A stretch of 22,000 bases of DNA from Methanomassiliicoccales archaeon PtaB.Bin134. GTDB taxonomy: Archaea; Thermoplasmatota; Thermoplasmata; Methanomassiliicoccales; UBA472. Both the position numbers and the translations under genes were made by a program. The notes beneath the pieces were generated by a model. The model was not told where the DNA came from and did no database searches. It saw only the letters and a program-made list of their open reading frames with translations. The stretch is taken from NCBI GenBank assembly GCA_002067045.1, contig MVPZ01000061.1, positions 1-22,000 of the forward strand, written 5' to 3'. How positions within the stretch are numbered: position 1 is the first letter of the stretch; each line of letters starts with the position of its first letter. Positions 14,930 through 22,000 of this stretch are shown here, one piece after another.

Positions 14930-15370
14930 CTATTCGTCCTTCACCGAGGCGAAGCAGGTGCAGGTGAGCGTGCGTCCCACCCCGTCCATCTGCCTGATCT
15001 TGTCGATGACCAGGTCCCCGATGCGCTCCATGGACTCCCCGCGCACCTTCAGCAGGATGTCGTGCTCCCCGGAGATTAGGTGGACCTCGTGCACCCCGAC
15101 CAGGCGGCTGATGCGATCGGCCAGCTCCCTCTGGGATTGGTTGTTGTTCGGCAGGAAGGAGACGAATATGAAGGCGGTGACCGGCTCCCCCAGCTTCCCG
15201 AAGTCCGGGACCACGGTGAATCCCTTGATGATCCCCCGCTCGGTCATCCTGCGGATGCGCTCGTGGACGGTGGCCCGGGGGATGTTGAGGTCCTTGGCGA
15301 TGGACTTGGTGCTGCGCCTGGAATCCTTCTCCAGCTCATTCAGGATGGCCCGGTCCTTGTCATCGAGCAT
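14930..15370 (-). CDS. Lrp/AsnC family transcriptional regulator
   Basis: This 146-aa protein is a feast/famine regulator. An N-terminal winged helix-turn-helix (residues 1-55; LDDKDRAILNELEKDSR, then IPRATVHERIRRM) is followed by a RAM/ACT ligand-binding domain with the usual VHEVHLISGEHDILLKV segment. These proteins form octamers and often sense amino acids. The ligand and targets here are not evident. The ATG at 15370 lies 27 nt from a GATAATTTA box that overlaps the end of the OsmC gene, so it probably has its own leaderless promoter rather than reading from the upstream operon. It may also repress itself. A terminator-like hairpin follows. Confidence 0.93.
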   Translation of the reverse strand: MLDDKDRAILNELEKDSRRSTKSIAKDLNIPRATVHERIRRMTERGIIKGFTVVPDFGKLGEPVTAFIFVSFLPNNNQSQRELADRISRLVGVHEVHLISGEHDILLKVRGESMERIGDLVIDKIRQMDGVGRTLTCTCFASVKDE

Positions 15371-15393
15371 TAGGAATGGGAATACGCTCCCGC

Positions 15394-15402
15394 TAAATTA
15401 TC
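15394..15402 (-). promoter_or_regulatory. TATA box for the lrp gene
   Basis: GATAATTTA on the minus strand is centred 27 nt before the ATG at 15370. It directly adjoins the stop codon region of the OsmC gene. Confidence 0.5.
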
Positions 15403-15406
15403 TTTG

Positions 15407-15835
15407 CTAATTGGACTGGGGCTCCACCGACACCTCGATGTCTATGCCCTCGCGCACCGCCGCGCTGACCGTGCAGAAGTCCTCGAAGAGGGGAAGGCAG
15501 CGCTCCAGCTTGGCCAGGTCCTCCACCTCTGGGCGAATGGTCACCTGCATGCGCTGCACCCGTAGCCTGCCCTTCTCGTTCCTTCCCAGGGTGGTGCGCA
15601 CGGTGGCCCTGATGGTCTGCGGCTCCGCGCGGGCCTTGCGCAGGCAGAAGGCCAGGGAGGCGCACAGGCAGTTGCCCACCGCCGCCGACAGGTAGCGGGT
15701 GGCGTTGGGGTACTTCCCAGCGCCCACCGGTACCGGCTCGTCTGAACGCACGTCCGCCAGGCCCTCATCGTCGAACTCGATGCGGAACTGGTAGTCGTGC
15801 TCCATCTCCAGCTCGGTGATGAACTCCTCCTGCAT
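15407..15835 (-). CDS. OsmC/Ohr family protein
   Basis: Members reduce organic hydroperoxides with two reactive cysteines. The 142-aa protein has the central helix SAAVGNCLCASLAFCL (C56, C58, C64) and the later segment FCTVSAAVREGIDIEV (C121). C56 and C121 occupy the positions of the peroxidatic and resolving Cys. Many OsmC-like proteins have other or unknown roles, so peroxidase activity is inferred. GGGAGTGAGGG lies just before the ATG and only 4 nt separate it from the upstream phosphoribosyltransferase, so they are co-transcribed and probably coupled. Confidence 0.9.
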   Translation of the reverse strand: MQEEFITELEMEHDYQFRIEFDDEGLADVRSDEPVPVGAGKYPNATRYLSAAVGNCLCASLAFCLRKARAEPQTIRATVRTTLGRNEKGRLRVQRMQVTIRPEVEDLAKLERCLPLFEDFCTVSAAVREGIDIEVSVEPQSN

Positions 15836-15839
15836 ACCC

Positions 15840-17024
15840 TCACTCCCTCAATCTATCCAGCTGCCGGAGCACCCGGCGGCGGATCTCCTCGGCCGGCTCC
15901 TCGGGCACCAGCCTCTTGCCCTTCTCGATCACCTTGACCTCGGCCCATCTCATCTCCGTGCCGCAGGAGCACTTGGGGGGCATATGGCGGTCCAGGGAGA
16001 CCTCGTACTCCAGGCAGTCGGGGCAGCGGAACACGTACTTGCGCCCGGCGAACTTACCCCTCTTGGCCACCGGCCTTCCGCCCTTCTCCACGATATCCAT
16101 GGCGAAGTCCACGGTGGGGGCGTTGCTGATGGAGGTCCCCACCCCGAACCCGGAGGCCCCGGCCGCGGCCAGCTCCCTGACCTTGGCCTCATCCAGTCCG
16201 CCGGAGACGAAAACCCCTACGCCGGTATAGCCGCGCAGGTCCAGCTCCCAGCGCACCTCGCGCACGATGTCGGTCATGGACCCGCGGCGGGAGCCGGGGG
16301 TGTCCAGGCGCACCGAGCGCAGGCCGGGCATCTCCTCCGCGGCCATGACGGCCTCGGCCTTCTCGTCGAAGAAGGTGTCGGTGAGGGCCACCCGGGGGAC
16401 GTTGGGGTCGATGATCTCCCCGTAGGCCCGGAAGGCCTGCCTCTGGTCGCCCATCATGATGACCAGGGCGTGGGGCATGGTGCCGCTGGCAGGCTTCCCG
16501 ACCAGCTCCGCGCCCTTCAGGGAGGAGACCCCGTCGCAGCCTCCTATGTAGGAAGAACGGTCGATGACCGGGGCCAGGGCCGGATGCATGCGGCGCACCC
16601 CGAAGGATATCACCGGCAGACCGCCAGAGGCCTTCTTGCAGCGGGCCGCCATGGTGGCCACCCCACTGGCGTAGCAGATGAAGCCCAGGGCGGGGGTCTC
16701 CAGGGAGCAGTACTGGCCGTAGGGGCCGTCGATGGCCGCCACCGGGAGCTTGATCCCCCGCTTGCTGCGGCTGGTGAATATGGAACCCTCGGGCAGCGCG
16801 TAAAGGTCCAGGTCCCGGCCCTCCAGGATGCGCACCATCTCCTCCGTTCCGCAAAGGACCGCCCAGGGCCAGGCATCCGGCAGCGAGGCCACGGTGAACT
16901 CGGACCTGGTGGGGGTGTCCAACAGGCCCTTGGCCTTCAGGATCTGCTCGGTCCTCTGGAAGTAGACGTCGGTGGTGGATCCGTTCCGAATGTCCTCGTG
17001 CTCGGCGGAGAAGAACTTGCCCAT
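15840..17024 (-). CDS. Nicotinate phosphoribosyltransferase, archaeal type with zinc ribbon
   Basis: This enzyme makes nicotinate mononucleotide from nicotinate and PRPP in NAD salvage. The 394-aa protein has the N-terminal STTDVYFQRT region, the central MPHALVIMMGDQ segment, the SVRLDTPGSRRG phosphate-binding segment and the GVFVSGGLDE barrel strand. A zinc ribbon (CPDC, then CSCG, about residues 333-354) sits near the C-terminus, as in other archaeal forms. The ATG at 17024 is preceded by AGGTGATG; the frame extends to a TTG at 17045, which I discard. It lies 48 nt after enolase and 4 nt before the OsmC gene. Confidence 0.93.
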   Translation of the reverse strand: MGKFFSAEHEDIRNGSTTDVYFQRTEQILKAKGLLDTPTRSEFTVASLPDAWPWAVLCGTEEMVRILEGRDLDLYALPEGSIFTSRSKRGIKLPVAAIDGPYGQYCSLETPALGFICYASGVATMAARCKKASGGLPVISFGVRRMHPALAPVIDRSSYIGGCDGVSSLKGAELVGKPASGTMPHALVIMMGDQRQAFRAYGEIIDPNVPRVALTDTFFDEKAEAVMAAEEMPGLRSVRLDTPGSRRGSMTDIVREVRWELDLRGYTGVGVFVSGGLDEAKVRELAAAGASGFGVGTSISNAPTVDFAMDIVEKGGRPVAKRGKFAGRKYVFRCPDCLEYEVSLDRHMPPKCSCGTEMRWAEVKVIEKGKRLVPEEPAEEIRRRVLRQLDRLRE

Positions 17025-17072
17025 GTCATCACCTGCATTGGCCAAAGCGGCTTACGTGCTCATCAACCTTCT

Positions 17073-18344
17073 TCAGATAAAGGCGTCCCTGCCCAGGTAC
17101 CTAGCCCTGCTCCCCAGGGATTCCTCTATGCGCAACAGGCGGTTGTACTTGGCGGTCCTCTCCGTGCGCGCGGGGGCCCCGCTCTTGATCTGCCCGCATT
17201 CCAATCCCACGGCCAGATCGGCCATGGTGGTGTCCTCCGATTCGCCGGAGCGGTGGCTGACCATCACCCGGTACTTGTTGTCGTAGCAGATGCGGGCGGC
17301 GCGCACGGCCTCGCTGACCGTGCCGATCTGGTTGACCTTCAACAGCATGGCGTTGCCCGCCCGGGCCTCGATGCCCTTCTGCAGGCGGGACGGGTTGGTG
17401 ACGAAAAGGTCGTCCCCCACCAGCTGGAGCCGTCCGCCCACCTTCCTGGTGAGCTCGGCCATGTCCCCGAAGGCATCCTCCTGCACCGGGTCCTCCAGGC
17501 TGATGAGCGGGTACTCCTTGCTCAGGGCGACGTAGAAGTCCACGATCTCCCCGGGGGAGAGCCTTTTGCCGTCCAGCTCGTAAACGCCATCGGAATGGAA
17601 CTCGCTGGCCGCGGCGTCCATGGCCAGGTGGACATCCTTCCCGGGGGTGTAGCCGGCGGCCTCGATGGCCTTCAGCAGGGTGTCCATGGCCTCCCGGCTG
17701 GTGTCGAAGGGCGGGGCGAAGCCGCCTTCGTCCCCCACGTTGATGGCCAGCGGCCCCTTCTCCTTCTTCAGCACCTGCTTGAGGGAATGGTAGACCTCCG
17801 CCCCCACGCGCAGGGCCTCGGAGAAGCTGGGAACGCCGCAGGGGGCGATCATGAACTCCTGGATCCTGAGGTTGCTCCCGGCGTGCTTCCCGCCGTTGAT
17901 GACGTTCATGCAAGGCACCGGCAGGACATTGCTTCCGGTCCCCAGGTGCTCGTGCAGCTCCACGCCCTTCAATATGGCCCCGGCCTTGGCCGCGGCGAAG
18001 GACACCGCGGTGGTGGCGTTCCCGCCCAGCCTGGCCATGTTCCCGGTGCCGTCCAGCTCTATCAAGGCCTCGTCGATGGCCTTCAGGTCGGTGACGTCCA
18101 TGCCCGCCAGCCTGGGGGATATGATCTCCCGCACGTTCTGAACGGCCTTGAGCACGCCCTTGCCCAGGTATCTCTTTCCCCCGTCCCTCAGCTCAAGGGC
18201 CTCGAAGGTGCCGGTGGAGGCGCCCGAGGGGGCGATGGCCGTGACCACCAACGATTCGGTCTCGATCTGGGCCTCCACGGTGGGGTTGCCCCGGGAATCC
18301 AGAACCTCCCTGCTCCATACCCTGGTGATATTAAGGTCTGACAT
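17073..18344 (-). CDS. eno: Enolase (phosphopyruvate hydratase)
   Basis: Enolase interconverts 2-phosphoglycerate and phosphoenolpyruvate in glycolysis and gluconeogenesis. The 423-aa length is normal. Visible residues are the SGASTGTFEALELRDG loop (40-55), the acid Glu206 in GDEGGF, the magnesium ligands D243, E284 and D311, the base Lys336 in the enolase signature LLKVNQIGTVSEA, and SHRSGE (363-368). The ATG at 18344 has TAGGAGAT just upstream and begins 17 nt after the response regulator stop, so both are probably in one transcript. Confidence 0.98.
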   Translation of the reverse strand: MSDLNITRVWSREVLDSRGNPTVEAQIETESLVVTAIAPSGASTGTFEALELRDGGKRYLGKGVLKAVQNVREIISPRLAGMDVTDLKAIDEALIELDGTGNMARLGGNATTAVSFAAAKAGAILKGVELHEHLGTGSNVLPVPCMNVINGGKHAGSNLRIQEFMIAPCGVPSFSEALRVGAEVYHSLKQVLKKEKGPLAINVGDEGGFAPPFDTSREAMDTLLKAIEAAGYTPGKDVHLAMDAAASEFHSDGVYELDGKRLSPGEIVDFYVALSKEYPLISLEDPVQEDAFGDMAELTRKVGGRLQLVGDDLFVTNPSRLQKGIEARAGNAMLLKVNQIGTVSEAVRAARICYDNKYRVMVSHRSGESEDTTMADLAVGLECGQIKSGAPARTERTAKYNRLLRIEESLGSRARYLGRDAFI

Positions 18345-18361
18345 GCCAAATCTCCTATCAT

Positions 18362-19324
18362 CTACTGACGAGGCTTGGCCTCCTCGGACTCGATGATCTC
18401 CATGTTCCTTTCCAGCAGGGCCAGCTCCCTGGTCTCCAGGGTGCGGGGGTCGACGGAGACGATGAGACGGGAGCGGTTCTCCATCACCGCCTCGGTGATG
18501 TGATGGATCATCCTGAGCACCTTCTCGAAGTCGTTGTTGACGATCAGGAACTCCACACCATCGATGAGGACCACGCTGTCCCCGCTCTTCTCCACGAAGC
18601 GGATGATGGTGTCGCTGAGGATGCCTATGTTAGTGGGATTCACGTACACCTTGCCGAGCTGGTTGCTCAACCAGATGATGGGGGTCTTCTCCAGGCCCCA
18701 TTCCTTCCGCAGGTTGGTGGGGTGCTGACGGGTGACGCAGAGCCCCTGGATGTTGTGGGTGACCTGGTCCACGAATATCTCGAAGGACTTGTGGGGCTTG
18801 GTCTCCTTGACCAGGTAGCTGAAGCCTCTACGCAGCTCATACACCTTGGCGCTGTTGCGGGCCACCTCCATTCCGGTGTGCTCCACCTCCTCGTCCTTTT
18901 TGAGCAGGCGGTTGAAAAGGCCCTTGCGCTCCTTCTCCGGCTTGGGCTCCTCCTTGGGAGGCAGGGGCTGCTCGTCCAGGACCTCCTTAAGCCGGGCGCG
19001 CAGCTCCTCGTTGTTGAACGGCTTGCGTATGTAGCCGGATACCACGTCCTGCAGGCCGAAGATGTCCGTGCCTATCTCGGTGGTGGCCGTGAGCATCATT
19101 ACCTTGGTGTCCCCGGCCAGTCCCTTCTCCTTGATGGTGCGCAGGACCGTCCAGCCGTCCATGTCAGGCATGTTGATGTCCAGAAGGACCAGGTCCGGCT
19201 TCTCCACCGGCAGCCTGGCCAGGCACTCCTTGCCCCCTGTGGCGGTGATGGGCTGATAGCCCGCGGCGGAGATGAGCTCTGAGACTATCTCCAATATCGC
19301 CGCATTGTCGTCAACCACCATCAC
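18362..19324 (-). CDS. Response regulator: receiver domain fused to DUF835
   Basis: A CheY-like receiver (residues 1-115) has acidic residues D5/D6, the phosphorylation site D49 (LLDINMPDMDG), T79 and K101 (IRKPF). A charged linker (about 116-150, rich in Lys, Glu, Pro) leads to a DUF835 domain (about 155-310), with segments such as IIWLSNQLG and VVLIDGVEFLI. DUF835 is frequent in Thermoplasmata-type archaea and seems to be an inactive RecA-like output domain. No histidine kinase is adjacent. The start is GTG at 19324 or ATG at 19321 after AAGAAGG. It precedes enolase by 17 nt and probably shares its promoter (box near 19380-19387). Confidence 0.9.
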   Translation of the reverse strand: MMVVDDNAAILEIVSELISAAGYQPITATGGKECLARLPVEKPDLVLLDINMPDMDGWTVLRTIKEKGLAGDTKVMMLTATTEIGTDIFGLQDVVSGYIRKPFNNEELRARLKEVLDEQPLPPKEEPKPEKERKGLFNRLLKKDEEVEHTGMEVARNSAKVYELRRGFSYLVKETKPHKSFEIFVDQVTHNIQGLCVTRQHPTNLRKEWGLEKTPIIWLSNQLGKVYVNPTNIGILSDTIIRFVEKSGDSVVLIDGVEFLIVNNDFEKVLRMIHHITEAVMENRSRLIVSVDPRTLETRELALLERNMEIIESEEAKPRQ

Positions 19325-19379
19325 CTTCTTGATCTAGACACCCCCACACAAATGGCCGAACGGTCATAGCCTCGATGGA

Positions 19380-19387
19380 TTAAAAAT
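19380..19387 (-). promoter_or_regulatory. TATA-like box for the response regulator-enolase operon
   Basis: ATTTTTAA on the minus strand lies about 60 nt before the start at 19324, predicting a leader of about 32 nt with AAGAAGG. It coincides with the U-tract of the L40e terminator-like hairpin. Confidence 0.4.
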
Positions 19388-19403
19388 GCTATCCCCTGAT
19401 AGC
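19380..19403 (-). terminator. Short terminator-like hairpin after L40e gene
   Basis: The perfect 6-bp stem GCTATC/GATAGC (arms 19388-19393 and 19398-19403, 4-nt loop) is followed on the minus strand by AUUUUUAA. It lies 45 nt after the L40e stop. It is short, so moderate confidence only. Confidence 0.4.
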
Positions 19404-19447
19404 AGGTTTCGGATAATGATGAACGAAAAGGGGTTTGGCAGTGATGT

Positions 19448-19597
19448 TTACGCCTTGCGGCTCTCTTTGGCCTTCAGGCGCAGCGAGGTGTATCCGCACT
19501 TGCGGCACCTGGTGGCCTTAATGGCATTACGGGCATAGCAACTCAGGCAGACCTTCTTGTTCAGCAGCCTTTCGTCAGCTTCCTTGAAACGCGCCAT
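19448..19597 (-). CDS. rpl40e: Large ribosomal subunit protein L40e
   Basis: A 49-aa basic protein beginning [17 protein letters not shown]. It has the L40e zinc site with two CxxC pairs (C17/C20 and C31/C34) and a Lys/Arg-rich end. It is a structural zinc protein of the 60S/50S subunit in archaea and eukaryotes; in eukaryotes it is made as a ubiquitin fusion. GGAGGAG lies 5 nt before the ATG. A TATA box at 19630-19638 sits about 37 nt upstream, between it and rfcS. The only TAA stop in the window ends this gene, as often in highly expressed genes. Confidence 0.95.
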   Translation of the reverse strand: MARFKEADERLLNKKVCLSCYARNAIKATRCRKCGYTSLRLKAKESRKA

Positions 19598-19629
19598 TTG
19601 ACTCCTCCGGGCTTGAAATAGGGAGCCGG

Positions 19630-19638
19630 TATAAATAT
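19630..19638 (-). promoter_or_regulatory. TATA box for the L40e gene
   Basis: ATATTTATA on the minus strand lies about 37 nt before the ATG at 19597, giving a leader of about 10 nt with the GGAGG site at its very start. Confidence 0.5.
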
Positions 19639-19649
19639 GTTGTCAATGG

Positions 19650-20603
19650 TCAGCCGGAACCGGTCAAGGCCAGATATGCCAACAGGGACTCGAGCTGTAT
19701 ACGCTCGTTGCTGCCCTCCACGATGCGGAACTCGATCTCCCCGGTGCGGTCGATGAGCCGGATCTTGTCCCGGTCGGGCATGTCCAGGTCATAGAAGGAG
19801 CGGTGGATCTGCTTTATGATGTCCTCCCCGCTCAGCCCGTAGGTGATCATCATCTCGTCGAGCTTCGCCCGGGCCCCCGAGAAGTCCCCGGAGAGGGCGG
19901 TGTTGACCATGTCCACCACCTCGTCCGGCCTGGCGTTGCCGGTGGCCTGGTACACCACGTCGATGGTGACGTCCCTGCCAATGGTGGCGGCCACCTGCAG
20001 GGAGTTTATCGATTTGCGCATGTCCCCCTCCCCCACGTGCACGATGGCGTCCAGGGCGGGATCGTCTATGCTCACCCCTTCCCCCTTGGCGATGACCTTC
20101 AGGTAGCGCCGGATGTCCTCGCTCTTCACCGGCCGGAAGCGGAAGATGGCGCAGCGGGACTGGATGGGCTCTATGATCTTGGAGGAGTAGTTGCAGGAGA
20201 GCACGAAGCGGCAGTTGCGGCTGTAGCGCTCCATGGTCCGCCTCAGCGCGGCCTGGGCGTCCTGGGTCAGGGCGTCGGCCTCGTCCAGGAATATGATCTT
20301 GAAGGCCGCGCCGCCGATGGGCGCGGTGCGGGCGAACTCCTTGATCTTCCCGCGCACCACGTCTATGCCCCTCTCGTCCGAGGCGTTGAGCTCGATGAAG
20401 TTCTCGCGCCAGGATTCGCCGTACATCTCCTTGGCCATGGCCAGGGCGGAGGTGGTCTTCCCCGTGCCCGCCGGCCCGGCGAACATCAGATGCGGCAGGT
20501 TTCCGGAGCGGACGTAGGATGAGAGCCTCTCCACTATGTCCTTCTGGCCCACGATGTCGGTTAGCTTCCGGGGGCGGTACTTCTCGGTCCAAATCTCCTG
20601 CAT
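19650..20603 (-). CDS. rfcS: Replication factor C small subunit (clamp loader)
   Basis: This AAA+ ATPase loads the PCNA sliding clamp together with the large subunit, which is not in this window. The 317-aa protein begins MQEIWTEKYRPRKL, the family's usual opening. It has Walker A GPAGTGKT (43-50), Walker B IFLDEAD (104-110), and the SRC arginine-finger motif (149-151), followed by the helical lid and collar. I choose the ATG at 20603 because GGAG lies 4-5 nt upstream; the ATG at 20618 and a TTG at 20621 remain possible. A CCTTTTAAC box (20634-20642) predicts initiation near 20611, which favours 20603. Confidence 0.95.
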   Translation of the reverse strand: MQEIWTEKYRPRKLTDIVGQKDIVERLSSYVRSGNLPHLMFAGPAGTGKTTSALAMAKEMYGESWRENFIELNASDERGIDVVRGKIKEFARTAPIGGAAFKIIFLDEADALTQDAQAALRRTMERYSRNCRFVLSCNYSSKIIEPIQSRCAIFRFRPVKSEDIRRYLKVIAKGEGVSIDDPALDAIVHVGEGDMRKSINSLQVAATIGRDVTIDVVYQATGNARPDEVVDMVNTALSGDFSGARAKLDEMMITYGLSGEDIIKQIHRSFYDLDMPDRDKIRLIDRTGEIEFRIVEGSNERIQLESLLAYLALTGSG

Positions 20604-20633
20604 GGTCTCCGGCCACATCAAAGCCGTATCGGA

Positions 20634-20642
20634 GTTAAAAGG
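20634..20642 (-). promoter_or_regulatory. TATA-like box for rfcS
   Basis: CCTTTTAAC on the minus strand lies about 35 nt before the ATG at 20603. It is close to the divergent thiolase promoter. Confidence 0.4.
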
Positions 20643-20674
20643 TTTCCCAGGGCCCGGCGAATGTGACCCCTAAG

Positions 20675-20682
20675 CTTTATTA
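20675..20682 (+). promoter_or_regulatory. TATA box for the thiolase gene
   Basis: CTTTATTA is centred 27-28 nt before the ATG at 20706, which has no good ribosome site; leaderless initiation is likely. Confidence 0.5.
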
Positions 20683-20705
20683 CCCCGCCCGGCGTGGGCG
20701 GAACG

Positions 20706-21614
20706 ATGCGCTGCTCCAAGTGCTCCGCCCCGGCGGTCACCTTCATCCGATACAACGGCTCCCACCTTTGCCAGGCGCATCTGGGGGAGTACGTGGAGAG
20801 GAGGGTGAAGAGGGAGGTCCGTGCGCAGCTGCGCCTGCAGGGGGAGGCGCACATCGGAGTGGGAGCTTCTGGCGGAAAGGACAGCCAGACCGCGCTCTTC
20901 CTGCTAAGCAAAATACTGGGGGAGCGCAGGAACGTAAGGATCACCGCCATCACCGTGGACGAGGGCATAGACGGCTATCGCCATGAGACCGTGCCAAAGG
21001 TGGGCGAGCTCTGCCAGCGCCTGGGACTGGAGCATGTGGTGGTGTCCTTCGACGAGATCGCCGGGACCACCCTTGACCACATGGTAGGAAGGGCCGGGGA
21101 GAGGGAGGCCTGCACCTACTGCGGGGTGTTCCGCCGCCGCTGCCTGAACCTCAAGGCCAAGGAACTGGAGGTCGACGTCCTGGCGCTGGGGCACAACCTG
21201 GACGACATGGCCCAGTCCATACTCATGAACTTCATGCGCGGGGACGTGGAGCGATTGGCGCGCCTGGGGCCGCACGACCATGTGCAGCCTGGACTGGTCC
21301 CGCGCATACAGCCCCTGCGCACCATACCGGAGAAGGAGACCTACCTGTACGCCCTGCTCAACGATCTTCCATTCTCCGAGGCGGAATGCCCATACGCCGA
21401 GCACGCCCTGCGCAACGAGTACCGGAGGATCGTGGACGACATGGAGTTCCGGCACCCCGGGACCAGGCATTCCATCCTGGGAAGCTATGACCGCCTCCGG
21501 CCGCTGATGAAAGGCGGCCTTCCGCAGGCCACGCTGGGAAGATGCTCCTGCGGCGAGCCCACCCTGAACGAGAGATGCATGGCCTGCGAGATGCTGGAAA
21601 GACTGAAAAAGTGA
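20706..21614 (+). CDS. TtuA/Ncs6-family tRNA thiolase (2-thiouridine)
   Basis: This family adenylates a tRNA uridine with ATP and replaces its oxygen with sulfur, using a Ubl sulfur carrier in archaea. The 302-aa protein has an N-terminal zinc finger (C3, C6, C22, H25), the PP-loop SGGKDS (55-60), and the cluster-binding cysteines C136, C139 and C228. These correspond in spacing to the three ligands of the [4Fe-4S] in TtuA. A C-terminal zinc finger (C280, C282, C291, C294) closes it. Whether position 54 (TtuA) or 34 (Ncs6) is modified cannot be told from sequence. I choose the ATG at 20706 over the GTG at 20694 because of the TATA box spacing. Confidence 0.92.
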   Translation: MRCSKCSAPAVTFIRYNGSHLCQAHLGEYVERRVKREVRAQLRLQGEAHIGVGASGGKDSQTALFLLSKILGERRNVRITAITVDEGIDGYRHETVPKVGELCQRLGLEHVVVSFDEIAGTTLDHMVGRAGEREACTYCGVFRRRCLNLKAKELEVDVLALGHNLDDMAQSILMNFMRGDVERLARLGPHDHVQPGLVPRIQPLRTIPEKETYLYALLNDLPFSEAECPYAEHALRNEYRRIVDDMEFRHPGTRHSILGSYDRLRPLMKGGLPQATLGRCSCGEPTLNERCMACEMLERLKK

Positions 21615-21621
21615 TTTTTTT
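21615..21621 (+). terminator. U-tract terminator of the thiolase gene
   Basis: Seven U directly follow the TGA stop. Archaeal RNA polymerase can stop at U-tracts without a hairpin. A separate 6-bp hairpin GGTCTG/CAGACC (21634-21649) downstream contains the glyA stop codon. Confidence 0.45.
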
Positions 21622-21642
21622 AAGGGGTTTGAGGGTCTGCGC

Positions 21643-22000
21643 TCAGACCAGCTTGTGGTAGGCGTATCCTTCCTCGCCCTCGTGCAGGCAGTAGCGCACC
21701 TTGGTGAAGTTGCGCTTGAGGGCGATGACATCCCTCTTGACCGTCTCGGGGGATTCCTTCTTGACCACCACGCGGTGCAGGAGGGAGGCCACCTCCTTCA
21801 TCTCGCTCTCCTTCATCCCCACCCGGGTCATCTCCTGGGCCCCCAGGCGTATGCCGGAGGGCTTCACGGAGGACTTGTCCCCGGGCAGCATGTTCTTGTT
21901 GGCGATCATGTTGGCCTTCTCCATTAGGTTGGCCGCCTCGGCGCCGCCGCCGTACGGGGCGACGTTCACGGCGATGGTGTGGCTCTCGGTGAAGCCCTTG
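21643..22000 (-). CDS. glyA: Serine hydroxymethyltransferase, C-terminal part (runs off the window)
   Basis: This PLP enzyme exchanges a one-carbon unit between serine and glycine, using tetrahydrofolate or a methanopterin. The 119 visible residues begin in KGFTESHTIAVNVAPYGGG and continue with the family-typical stretch LPGDKSSVKPSGIRLGAQEMTRVGM. They end with an ordinary C-terminus, VKVRYCLHEG-like (here TKVRYCLHEG). The upstream end lies beyond 22000. It converges on the thiolase gene with a 28-bp gap. FolC in the same window acts on the same class of cofactor. Confidence 0.93.
   Translation of the reverse strand, partial: KGFTESHTIAVNVAPYGGGAEAANLMEKANMIANKNMLPGDKSSVKPSGIRLGAQEMTRVGMKESEMKEVASLLHRVVVKKESPETVKRDVIALKRNFTKVRYCLHEGEEGYAYHKLV

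Noticed and set aside
15816..18341. An 841-codon open frame on the plus strand
   Set aside because: It lies antisense to nicotinate phosphoribosyltransferase and enolase, both unmistakable. Its Gly/His/Leu/Val-rich composition is an artefact of GC-rich codons read in reverse.

Overview
The window is archaeal chromosome. Diagnostic archaeal genes are a replication factor C small subunit, ribosomal protein L40e, a TtuA/Ncs6-type tRNA thiolase, an Lrp/AsnC regulator, an archaeal nicotinate phosphoribosyltransferase and a receiver-DUF835 response regulator. TATA boxes about 25-28 nt before start codons, several apparently leaderless, fit this. The high GC content together with the DUF835 and DUF998 proteins suggests Thermoplasmatota, perhaps a relative of Methanomassiliicoccales. 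That placement is inference. TAG ends 7 of the 25 visible genes, which argues against a lineage that reserves TAG for pyrrolysine.

Layout. 1-~1535: most of an IS1634-like (IS4 superfamily) insertion sequence, visibly less GC-rich than the rest, abutting the 3' end of an ABC-2 exporter operon (ATPase then permease, minus strand). 3.6-6.1 kb: a DUF998 membrane protein, the hydrogenase maturation pair hypA-hypD (minus), and a small zinc-ribbon protein. 6.1-8.85 kb: a tightly coupled minus-strand operon of an asparagine-synthase-like ATP pyrophosphatase without a glutaminase domain, a FolC-type ligase and endonuclease III. The nickel regulator nikR is divergent from it. 9.3-10.6 kb: an MFS transporter. 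10.8-13.3 kb: DNA topoisomerase I with four duplicated-looking zinc modules and a histone-H1-like lysine tail. 13.25-14.7 kb: a short CobW-type GTPase coupled to an unknown 137-aa protein, then a Cys-rich 99-aa protein ending in a terminator hairpin. 14.9-19.3 kb: an Lrp regulator with its own promoter, and a probable minus-strand operon of response regulator, enolase, nicotinate phosphoribosyltransferase and OsmC protein. 19.4-22 kb: L40e (49 aa), rfcS, the TtuA-like thiolase (plus), and the C-terminal part of serine hydroxymethyltransferase running off the window.

Most of this is core housekeeping in short operons with ATGA overlaps and convergent 3' overlaps. I found no CRISPR array, rRNA, tRNA or evident defence system. 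The least explained parts are the CobW/137-aa pair, the stand-alone asparagine-synthase domain beside folC, the topoisomerase tail, and two structured intergenic regions (10582-10834 and 14640-14929).
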